This document shows, piece by piece, positions 1 through 4,952 of a stretch of DNA of 7,162 nucleotides (positions are counted from its first letter, which is position 1; every line of letters starts with the position of its first letter). A model generated the notes under the pieces. That model worked only from the letters and a program-made list of their open reading frames with translations. It searched no databases and was not told the DNA's origin. Source of the stretch: Cetobacterium sp. UBA6069 (GTDB lineage: Bacteria > Fusobacteriota > Fusobacteriia > Fusobacteriales > Fusobacteriaceae); contig DIXX01000034.1 in NCBI GenBank assembly GCA_002428805.1, positions 21,366 to 28,527 on the forward strand, read 5' to 3'. The translations under genes were made by a program, and so were the position numbers.

Positions 1-536
1 TTATCCTCTCTATGCCCACCTTTAATTAAAACATTTTTAGCTCCAAAAGATTTTATTCTTTTTGCAGCTTCAACCATATCCTCTTCAGTTTCAATTTTCA
101 TATCTGATAAAACTTCTGCTTCTGGAATATTTGGTGTTACTAGGGTTCCTATTTTTAAAAAATCTTTTAACGCTTCTATTGCATCTTCTTTTAATAAGTA
201 ATATCCACTTTTTGAAATCATAACTGGATCTATCACTATATTTTTAGCTTTTACTCTTGCTAATGTTTCGTGAACTGTTTTAATTATATCGCTACTTGAA
301 AGCATACCTATTTTTACAGAGCTGATATCTATATCCTCATAAAGAACTTCTATCTGTTTTTTTATAATATCTAAATCTAGCTCTTGAACTGCAAAAACAC
401 CTTTTGTATTTTGAGCTGTAATCGCTGTTATCACACTCATTCCATAAGTTCCTTGAGCACTCATAGCCTTTAAATCAGCTTGAATTCCTGCTCCTCCACA
501 CGAATCAGATCCTGCAATTGTTAAAATATTTTTCAT
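1..536 (-). CDS. thiD: Hydroxymethylpyrimidine/phosphomethylpyrimidine kinase ThiD (C-terminus cut by window edge)
   Basis: ThiD phosphorylates HMP and then HMP-P to give HMP-PP, the pyrimidine half of thiamine, in the cytoplasm. 178 codons are present from the ATG at 536-534. The family is usually about 265 residues, so roughly the last third lies beyond the left edge, including the C-terminal GTGC-type anion-hole/catalytic motif. Visible ribokinase-fold motifs are AGSDSCGGAGIQADLKA (residues 8-24), AITAQNT (38-44), IDPVM (102-106), TPNIPEAE (134-141) and IKGGH (171-175). The Cys in GSDSCGG replaces the commoner Ser. AGGAGG at 543-548 lies 6 nt before the start codon and fixes it. The gene follows a TPP riboswitch and terminator, so expression should fall when thiamine pyrophosphate is plentiful. 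That control supports the thiamine assignment over a pyridoxal kinase. Identity is confident. Confidence 0.96.
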   Translation of the reverse strand, partial: MKNILTIAGSDSCGGAGIQADLKAMSAQGTYGMSVITAITAQNTKGVFAVQELDLDIIKKQIEVLYEDIDISSVKIGMLSSSDIIKTVHETLARVKAKNIVIDPVMISKSGYYLLKEDAIEALKDFLKIGTLVTPNIPEAEVLSDMKIETEEDMVEAAKRIKSFGAKNVLIKGGHRED

Positions 537-569
537 CCGAAGCCTCCTATTTTGTGTAAAAATCTGTAT

Positions 570-594
570 AAAAAAAGCTACCCCTAAGGGTAGC
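570..594 (-). terminator. Rho-independent terminator of the TPP riboswitch
   Basis: On the minus strand GCTACCC, loop TTAG and GGGTAGC form a perfect 7-bp stem followed by six U. It lies between the TPP aptamer and the thiD ribosome binding site, as expected for a transcription-terminating expression platform. The 5' arm GCTAC is also complementary to GTAGC at the 3' end of the aptamer (about 637-641). That offers a simple antiterminator when P1 is not held closed by ligand (inference). Confidence 0.9.
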
Positions 595-631
595 CTCGAA
601 TTATAGTTAAACTAATGATTATCAGTCAAAA

Positions 632-725
632 CTGTTTCGCTACTTCCCTACGTCGGTATTAACCGTATCAGGTTCAAAGGGTCAGTCTAAAACTTCTCAG
701 CCAATTGGCTCCCCTAGTAAACTTT
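632..725 (-). promoter_or_regulatory. TPP riboswitch (THI element) aptamer
   Basis: The minus strand carries the conserved THI-box blocks in order: CTAGGGGAGCC (about 708-718), GGCTGAGA (695-702), ACCCTTTGAACCTGAT (667-682), a P4/P5 hairpin with GGTTAATACC, and CGTAGGGAAGT. The GGCTGAGA loop and the CCTGAT/ACC region form the pyrimidine- and pyrophosphate-sensing arms of known TPP aptamers. An outer P1 can form from GTTTACT and AGT(agcg)AAAC. The aptamer sits between a strong promoter (740-768) and a terminator (570-594) and leads directly to thiD, so it is predicted to be an OFF switch that stops transcription when TPP binds. Confidence 0.97.
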
Positions 726-739
726 TATTCTTTAGTCAC

Positions 740-768
740 ACTATACTATATTCTATTTCCATTGTCAA
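740..768 (-). promoter_or_regulatory. Promoter of the TPP riboswitch-thiD transcript
   Basis: A perfect TTGACA (763-768) and TATAGT (740-745) are separated by exactly 17 bp on the minus strand. Transcription would begin near 733, just ahead of the aptamer. The -35 box and spacer lie within the last codons of the upstream muramidase gene, whose TAG stop is at 746-748. Confidence 0.88.
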
Positions 769-1360
769 CCATAGCCATCTGTTTTAATTTTACTCTATAG
801 GCATTGATTCTTTTTTCCCAACCTTTACCATATTGTTCCCAGCTATTTAAACTTTTATAATAAGCTATCCTCTCCTCTGTTATAAGATCAATAAACTTCT
901 CATGATCTTGAACAGAGTTTATTACAGCTATTGTTTTACTTCCTAAAACTCCATCTACAACTATTCCTTCTGATGGTCTATATCTTTTTAGTGCTCTTTG
1001 AGTTACAACTGCTCCTGCATTATACCCTCCATTAAAGAATATATCAAAGATCATCATTTGTGAGTACGAATGCTTAATCTCATCCAGTCTATAATCGACT
1101 AGTAGATGCTCTGCAATCTCTCTTGCTTGCTCTTCTGTAAGAGTTTTTATCTCATAATTCTTTTCAAATTTTTTATTATAATCTAGTAATAAAAAATTTC
1201 TAATCCCATACTTTGAAAGTTCTTTTTGAGTTCTTACAAGTTTATCCCCTTCATGAGACAATACCTCACTTATTATAATCTCTCTAATTCTAGTATCATC
1301 ATATCCAAGAATTGTCGTTGAATATAATAGTGTGATTAAAATAACAAATTTTTCTAGCAT
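746..1360 (-). CDS. Secreted GH108-type muramidase / peptidoglycan hydrolase
   Basis: This is a 204-residue protein predicted to cleave peptidoglycan glycan strands outside the cytoplasmic membrane. An N-terminal signal peptide is visible: short charged start MLEK, hydrophobic FVILITLLYSTTILG, likely cleavage near residue 19. The GH108 N-terminal region follows, with H36-E37-G38 as the probable catalytic glutamate motif and YGI at 52-54. Family members usually read EGG; here it is EGD and the usual glycine-rich segment before YGIT is lost, so this member is divergent. The second half matches the predicted peptidoglycan-binding domain (PG_binding_3): FFNGGYNAG (108-116), VDGVLGSKT (135-143), ERIAYYKSL (163-171) and GWEKR (180-184). 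The only nearby start is the ATG at 1360, because an in-frame TAA lies just upstream. No holin or other phage gene is adjacent, so a housekeeping or secretion role is more likely than phage lysis. Activity is inferred, not certain. Confidence 0.8.
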   Translation of the reverse strand: MLEKFVILITLLYSTTILGYDDTRIREIIISEVLSHEGDKLVRTQKELSKYGIRNFLLLDYNKKFEKNYEIKTLTEEQAREIAEHLLVDYRLDEIKHSYSQMMIFDIFFNGGYNAGAVVTQRALKRYRPSEGIVVDGVLGSKTIAVINSVQDHEKFIDLITEERIAYYKSLNSWEQYGKGWEKRINAYRVKLKQMAMVDNGNRI

Positions 1361-1374
1361 ACCTTAATCTGTTT

Positions 1375-1379
1375 CCTCC
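1375..1379 (-). promoter_or_regulatory. Unusually distant ribosome binding site of the muramidase gene
   Basis: GGAGG lies 14 nt before the ATG at 1360, whereas the other genes here have 5-8 nt. A weaker AAGG is only 1 nt from the start codon. The distant site also overlaps one arm of an inverted repeat (1378-1383 with 1416-1421), so translation may be weak or structure-controlled. Confidence 0.5.
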
Positions 1380-1421
1380 CTGTATATTTAAAATAAGTTT
1401 AATAACTTTTTAAAAACAGGG
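1378..1421 (-). repeat. Inverted repeat / leader hairpin before the muramidase gene
   Basis: On the minus strand CCCTGT (1416-1421) is complementary to ACAGGG (1378-1383), and an inner AAGTT-ATTA-AACTT hairpin (1395-1408) sits between them. The predicted transcript start is close to the outer 5' arm, so the mRNA could begin with this stem. Its 3' arm includes part of the GGGAGG Shine-Dalgarno. A. regulatory role is inferred from position only. Confidence 0.45.
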
Positions 1422-1424
1422 TAT

Positions 1425-1433
1425 ATTATAACA
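1425..1433 (-). promoter_or_regulatory. Extended -10 promoter of the muramidase gene
   Basis: TGTTATAAT on the minus strand gives a perfect TATAAT (1425-1430) with the TGn extension (1431-1433). No good -35 box is visible 16-18 bp upstream, which is tolerated in extended -10 promoters. It lies about 16 bp after the stop codon of the amidohydrolase gene. No terminator was seen between the two genes, so readthrough from the amidohydrolase is also possible. Confidence 0.6.
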
Positions 1434-1448
1434 TAATTTTTACTAATT

Positions 1449-2843
1449 TTATAGAGTTTCTGCTATTTTTTGAACTTTTCCTTTAAAATTGTTTAATTCT
1501 TTTGAATTTTTTTCTAAATCTACTGTTTTTATTTTCTTATTTTCTACAATTACTTTACCATTTACAATAACTGTATCTACATTACTAGCGTTAGCTGAGT
1601 AAACTAAAGCCGAGTATGGATCAAATATCGGATTCATATTTACAGATTTTGTTTCTATTAGAACTACATCTGCTAATTTTCCAACCTCTAAACTTCCTAA
1701 ATCATTTTCTCTATGAATCGCTCTTGCTCCACCAATTGTTGCCATCTCTACAGCTTTTTTAGGTGGTAATGCTGATCTATCTTTTGTATCTAGCTTGTGT
1801 AACTTAGCTACATATCCCATTTGTCCAATTATATCTAAAGTATTTCCACTCATAGGTCCATCCGTTCCTAATCCAACTCTCATACCCTTATCATGCATTT
1901 TTAAAGCTGGAGATATTCCTTTTGCTGATTTTATATTAGCAACCATATTATGAGCAATTCCAACCTCTCTTTTTTTCATTAACTCAATATCACTATCAGT
2001 TACAAAAATATTATGAGCAGCAATAAATCTTTCATTTAATAACCCTAACGAATCTAAATACTCTACTGGAGTCATCTTGAAATCTTTCTTTATTCTGTCA
2101 AACTCTACATCAGTTTCTGCAACATGCATTGATACTGGTACATTATATTTTTCTGACAGCTCTTTTATTTTTAATAACTCCTCTTTTGTTACTGTATGAG
2201 GTGCATGAGGTCCAAAACCAGGAGTTATTAGTTCATCATTTTTATATTTCTCTACAAAAGCTATTGCTCTTTCTAAAGTTTCTCCTTTTTGCTGACCATC
2301 AGCTGTTGGATATTTAATTATATTTTGAGTCATAACTCCTCTTAATCCAACCTCTTTTACAGCTCTAGCTGCATCCTCTTCAAATAGATACATATCAACC
2401 ATAGTTGTTACTCCACCTAAAGCCATTTCTGCTGCTCCATGTCTAGCTCCTAAATAAACCATTTCAGGACTTACCATCTTATTTTCTAAAGGAAATATAT
2501 ATCTATTTAATCTATCTGGAACATCATCCGCTAATGATCTAAATACACTCATTGATGCATGTGTATGAGTATTTATCATACCTGGCATTATAATTCCATC
2601 TTCAGCGTCTATAACTTTTTTTGCACTATATCTCTTTAATAAATCTTCATTTCCTACTGATATTATTTTATTGTTTTTTATTACAATAACCCCATTTTCA
2701 ATAATATCTCTTTTTTCATTCATTGTTAATACAGTTCCATTTTTTATTATTATATTAGCTGATTCTTTCTTTTCAACTAAAGAACTACACCCCACAATAA
2801 ATAAGCTTCCTAATAATAAAGCACCCTTTAAATAACTTTTCAT
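1449..2843 (-). CDS. Lipoprotein amidohydrolase, MTA/SAH deaminase-like (TRZ/ATZ group)
   Basis: This 464-residue metal-dependent amidohydrolase resembles 5'-methylthioadenosine/S-adenosylhomocysteine deaminases. After a lipoprotein signal peptide (MKSYLKGALLLGSLFIVG, then C19 in an IVGC lipobox) comes the TIM-barrel enzyme. Metal and catalytic positions are visible: H93 and H95 in NTHTH, H213/H216 in GPHAPH, H240 and E243 in HVAE, H277 in AAHN, D328 in GTDG. The MTA/SAH-like segment FRSLADDVPD (101-110) is present. The loop at 298-312 reads HNMVANIKSAKGISP, where relatives commonly have HNPxSNxKL. The start is the ATG at 2841-2843, with GGAGG at 2851-2855 seven nt away. A longer reading to 2888 would translate the riboswitch terminator. 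A guanine riboswitch controls the gene. Guanine deaminase is an alternative suggested by that control, but the motifs fit MTA/SAH-type enzymes better. The substrate is unproven. Export as a lipoprotein is unusual for a normally cytoplasmic family. Confidence 0.88.
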   Translation of the reverse strand: MKSYLKGALLLGSLFIVGCSSLVEKKESANIIIKNGTVLTMNEKRDIIENGVIVIKNNKIISVGNEDLLKRYSAKKVIDAEDGIIMPGMINTHTHASMSVFRSLADDVPDRLNRYIFPLENKMVSPEMVYLGARHGAAEMALGGVTTMVDMYLFEEDAARAVKEVGLRGVMTQNIIKYPTADGQQKGETLERAIAFVEKYKNDELITPGFGPHAPHTVTKEELLKIKELSEKYNVPVSMHVAETDVEFDRIKKDFKMTPVEYLDSLGLLNERFIAAHNIFVTDSDIELMKKREVGIAHNMVANIKSAKGISPALKMHDKGMRVGLGTDGPMSGNTLDIIGQMGYVAKLHKLDTKDRSALPPKKAVEMATIGGARAIHRENDLGSLEVGKLADVVLIETKSVNMNPIFDPYSALVYSANASNVDTVIVNGKVIVENKKIKTVDLEKNSKELNNFKGKVQKIAETL

Positions 2844-2859
2844 TCTTAATCCTCCGCAA

Positions 2860-2892
2860 TAAAAAAATCCCAGTAAGCAAAAGCTCACTGGG
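2860..2892 (-). terminator. Rho-independent terminator of the guanine riboswitch
   Basis: On the minus strand CCCAGTGAGC, loop TTTT and GCTTACTGGG form a 10-bp stem with one G-U pair, followed by seven U (2861-2867). The stem has a mismatch on the plus strand and no U-tract there, so it serves only the amidohydrolase direction. TTACT in the 3' arm can pair with AGTAA at the end of aptamer P1, a plausible antiterminator (inference). Confidence 0.92.
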
Positions 2893-2920
2893 TTAAAAAA
2901 ATCAATCCCAATCTACTTTT

Positions 2921-2985
2921 ACTTATAGTACCAAATTTACGGTTTGGTGTAGAAACTTTTGGCCATATCCCAAATTTATATAAGT
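2921..2985 (-). promoter_or_regulatory. Purine riboswitch aptamer, guanine class
   Basis: The minus strand folds into the purine three-way junction. P1 is ACTTATA with TATAAGT (7 bp). P2 is TTTGG with CCAAA around the L2 loop GATATGG. J2/3 reads TTTCTAC. P3 is ACCAAA with TTTGGT around the L3 loop CCGTAAA. L2 and L3 carry the conserved kissing-loop sequences. The base corresponding to position 74, which pairs with the ligand, is C (…GGT-A-C-TATAAGT), so guanine or hypoxanthine is predicted rather than adenine. Positions 22 and 51 are U, as in guanine rather than 2'-deoxyguanosine aptamers. A terminator follows, so the expected logic is OFF with ligand. Confidence 0.95.
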
Positions 2986-3009
2986 GTTAAATAAATATTT
3001 CACGAACTA

Positions 3010-3037
3010 ATTCTAGCACATTTTAATCTAATGTCAA
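3010..3037 (-). promoter_or_regulatory. Promoter of the guanine riboswitch-amidohydrolase transcript
   Basis: TTGACA (3032-3037) and TAGAAT (3010-3015) are spaced by 16 bp on the minus strand, with a TGC extension just before the -10 box. Transcription would start near 3003, leaving a short lead before aptamer P1 at 2985. Confidence 0.87.
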
Positions 3038-3087
3038 ACTTTTTCTTCATTTTAAATTATTCACTAGAATATTAACACTATTTAGTA

Positions 3088-3093
3088 TATAAT
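3088..3093 (+). promoter_or_regulatory. Likely -10 box of the glyA promoter
   Basis: A perfect TATAAT lies 33 bp before the glyA start codon. It would give a leader of about 27 nt, similar to the other plus-strand genes here. No convincing -35 box is visible at 16-18 bp, so a weak promoter or one needing an activator is possible. It diverges from the amidohydrolase promoter about 50 bp away. Confidence 0.5.
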
Positions 3094-3126
3094 CAATTCA
3101 TAGTTAAAATATGAGGAGGATTCATT

Positions 3127-4371
3127 ATGTTAAACTTTTTAAAAGATAAAGATATTGATATTTACAATGCTATTGAAAATGAGTTACATAGACAAGAATA
3201 TGGTTTAGAACTTATCGCCTCGGAAAATTTTGTTTCAAAAAGTGTTATGGAAGCTGTTGGATCAGTTTTAACTAATAAATATGCAGAGGGTTACCCTGCA
3301 AAACGTTACTACGGAGGCTGTGAGTTTGTCGACGTTGTAGAATCACTTGCTATCGAAAGAGCAAAAGAACTCTTTGGAGCTAAGTTTGCTAATGTTCAAG
3401 CTCATTCTGGGTCTGGTGCAAATATGGCGGCTTATAGAGCTTTAATAGATTTAGGAGATACAATTTTAGGTATGAGACTTGACCATGGTGGGCATCTGAC
3501 TCATGGGAAAAATGTTAATTTTTCTGGAAATGACTACAATGTTATTTCGTATAGTGTAAAAAAAGATGATGAAAGAATTGATTACGAAGAGGTTAGAGCT
3601 CTTGCTTTAGAGCATAAACCTAAACTTATTATAGCTGGAGCAAGTGCTTACCCAAGAACTATCGATTTCAAAAAATTTAGAGAGATTGCCGATGAAGTTG
3701 GAGCTTTCTTAGTTGTTGATATGGCTCACATTGCTGGATTAGTTGCAGTTGGACTTCATCCATCACCTATTGAGCACGCACATATAACTACTAGTACTAC
3801 GCACAAAACTCTTAGAGGTCCTAGAGGTGGACTTATATTAACAAACGATGAAGAGATTGCAAAAAAGGTTGATAAAGTAATTTTCCCTGGAATTCAAGGA
3901 GGACCTTTAGTACATGTCATCGCTGGAAAAGCTGTAGCTTTTAAAGAAGCTCTTTCTCCTGAATTTAAAACTTATACTGAAAATGTTGTAAAAAATGCTG
4001 CAACACTTTCAGAAACCCTTATTAAAAATGGAGTAAGAGTTGTGAGTGGTGGAACTGACAACCATCTTATTTTAGTTGATTTAACAACTCTTCATATAAC
4101 TGGAAAAGATGCTGAAAAAATACTTGAAGAAGTTCATATCACTGTCAATAAAAATGGAATTCCTTATGATACTCAAAGTCCATTTATCACAAGTGGTATA
4201 AGACTTGGAACTCCTGCTTTAACTTCAAGAGGGATGGGAGTAGAAGAGATGAAAATCGTTGGAAATCTAATTGTTAAAGCAATAAAAAATAGAGATAACG
4301 ATGTAATTTTAAACGAAATTAAAGAAGAGGTTAAAACTCTTTGTGAGAAGTTCCCTCTATATAAAAACTAA
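3127..4371 (+). CDS. glyA: Serine hydroxymethyltransferase
   Basis: GlyA is a cytoplasmic PLP enzyme that interconverts serine plus tetrahydrofolate with glycine plus 5,10-methylene-tetrahydrofolate. It is the main entry to one-carbon units for purine, thymidylate and methionine synthesis. The 414-residue length is normal. Visible motifs are [11 protein letters not shown] (28-38), [15 protein letters not shown] (50-64), the PLP-stacking His in GGHLTHG (H123), VDMAHIAG with D198 and H201, the PLP-binding lysine K227 in [12 protein letters not shown], and SGIRLGTPA (356-364). The segment AHSGSGAN (92-99) differs from the common PHSGSQAN form at Pro and Gln. AGGAGG at 3114-3119 lies 7 nt from the ATG. 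The neighbour across the divergent promoter region is the guanine-regulated amidohydrolase. A second PLP enzyme that can make glycine lies 1.6 kb downstream. No terminator was seen before yjdM. Confidence 0.98.
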   Translation: MLNFLKDKDIDIYNAIENELHRQEYGLELIASENFVSKSVMEAVGSVLTNKYAEGYPAKRYYGGCEFVDVVESLAIERAKELFGAKFANVQAHSGSGANMAAYRALIDLGDTILGMRLDHGGHLTHGKNVNFSGNDYNVISYSVKKDDERIDYEEVRALALEHKPKLIIAGASAYPRTIDFKKFREIADEVGAFLVVDMAHIAGLVAVGLHPSPIEHAHITTSTTHKTLRGPRGGLILTNDEEIAKKVDKVIFPGIQGGPLVHVIAGKAVAFKEALSPEFKTYTENVVKNAATLSETLIKNGVRVVSGGTDNHLILVDLTTLHITGKDAEKILEEVHITVNKNGIPYDTQSPFITSGIRLGTPALTSRGMGVEEMKIVGNLIVKAIKNRDNDVILNEIKEEVKTLCEKFPLYKN

Positions 4372-4395
4372 TTTATCTGTTAAATTTTTGTTTTC

Positions 4396-4424
4396 TTGAA
4401 TTTTTGTTAATTTTGTTTTATAAT
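4396..4424 (+). promoter_or_regulatory. Promoter of yjdM
   Basis: TTGAAT (4396-4401) and a perfect TATAAT (4419-4424) are spaced by 17 bp in the 86-bp gap after glyA. Transcription would start near 4431, about 27 nt before the start codon. Readthrough from glyA is also possible. Confidence 0.75.
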
Positions 4425-4457
4425 ATAAGTATTATTTTATAGAATGGAGAAAATATT

Positions 4458-4796
4458 ATGACAAATTTACCTAATTGCCCAAAGTGTAATTCAGAATACA
4501 CTTATGAAGATGGAAACCTATTTGTTTGCCCAGAGTGTGCTTATGAATGGTCAGCAGAGGCTACTGAAGAAGCGGATGACTCTCTTATAGTAAAAGACGC
4601 TAACGGAACTCTTTTAGTTGATGGAGATACAGTTTCTGTTATTAAAGATTTAAAAATCAAAGGAAGTTCATCAGTTGTTAAAATTGGAACTAAAGTAAAA
4701 AATATCAGATTAGTTGAAGGGGATCACAATATCGATTGTAGAATCGACGGTATTGGAGCTATGAAATTAAAATCTGAGTTTGTAAAAAAAATCTAG
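4458..4796 (+). CDS. yjdM: Zinc-ribbon protein of the PhnA/YjdM family
   Basis: This 112-residue protein matches the short PhnA/YjdM family across its whole length. The N-terminal zinc ribbon has CPKC (C7, C10) and CPEC (C24, C27), which should bind one zinc. A variable acidic linker (about 33-42) is followed by the conserved C-terminal domain with LIVKDANG (43-50), [11 protein letters not shown] (62-72), [19 protein letters not shown] (76-94) and a KLKSEFVKK ending. Despite the historical phnA name, no phosphonate-use genes are nearby, so that role should not be assumed. The true function of the family is poorly known, and the protein is probably cytoplasmic. GGAGA at 4446-4450 lies 7 nt before the ATG. 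The gene has its own promoter and a terminator that begins within its stop codon, so it is probably monocistronic. Confidence 0.95.
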   Translation: MTNLPNCPKCNSEYTYEDGNLFVCPECAYEWSAEATEEADDSLIVKDANGTLLVDGDTVSVIKDLKIKGSSSVVKIGTKVKNIRLVEGDHNIDCRIDGIGAMKLKSEFVKKI

Positions 4797-4822
4797 GTCG
4801 TGCGATGCACGACCTTTTTTTT
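4795..4822 (+). terminator. Rho-independent terminator of yjdM (overlaps the stop codon)
   Basis: AGGTCGTGC, loop GAT and GCACGACCT form a 9-bp perfect stem followed by a run of eight T (4815-4822, the first also closing the stem). The 5' arm starts with the last two bases of the yjdM TAG stop. Confidence 0.93.
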
Positions 4823-4904
4823 ATACTTTAGAATGTTGGTTAAGTTAGTTACCTTAAAGTAAGTTTTGAAAATTAAGTACAAAAGGATTCTTTCTTAATT
4901 TGAG

Positions 4905-4910
4905 TATAAT
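4905..4910 (+). promoter_or_regulatory. Possible -10 box for the DUF523 gene
   Basis: TATAAT lies 42 bp before the start codon, after the yjdM terminator, so a promoter is needed in this 130-bp gap. No matching -35 box is seen at 16-18 bp (the region reads AAAAGGATT). Expression may be weak or need an activator. Confidence 0.45.
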
Positions 4911-4952
4911 CTTTACATAGACATTTGTCAAATTTATACGGAGGAAAATTTT

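Noticed and set aside
611..626. AATGATTATCA resembling half of a Fur/PerR box
   Set aside because: It lies downstream of the thiD promoter in the riboswitch linker, lacks the rest of the palindrome and is short enough to arise by chance.
746..1360. Muramidase as evidence of a prophage
   Set aside because: No holin, integrase, structural or other phage genes are adjacent, and the protein has its own signal peptide. The neighbours are metabolic genes.
2129..2317. 62-codon open frame on the plus strand
   Set aside because: It lies antisense inside the amidohydrolase, is a hydrophobic low-complexity product of AT-rich codons, has no ribosome binding site and matches no family.
2844..2888. Upstream ATG that would add 15 residues to the amidohydrolase
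   Set aside because: The extra codons cover the riboswitch terminator and the Shine-Dalgarno. The ATG at 2841-2843 has GGAGG at 7 nt and opens directly into a lipoprotein signal peptide.
2921..2985. Adenine or 2'-deoxyguanosine specificity of the purine riboswitch
   Set aside because: The specificity base is C rather than U (adenine), and U is kept at the position that changes in 2'-deoxyguanosine aptamers.
4458..4796. Phosphonate-use role implied by the phnA name
   Set aside because: The short zinc-ribbon PhnA/YjdM family has no shown phosphonatase activity from sequence, and no phosphonate transport or lyase genes are in the window.
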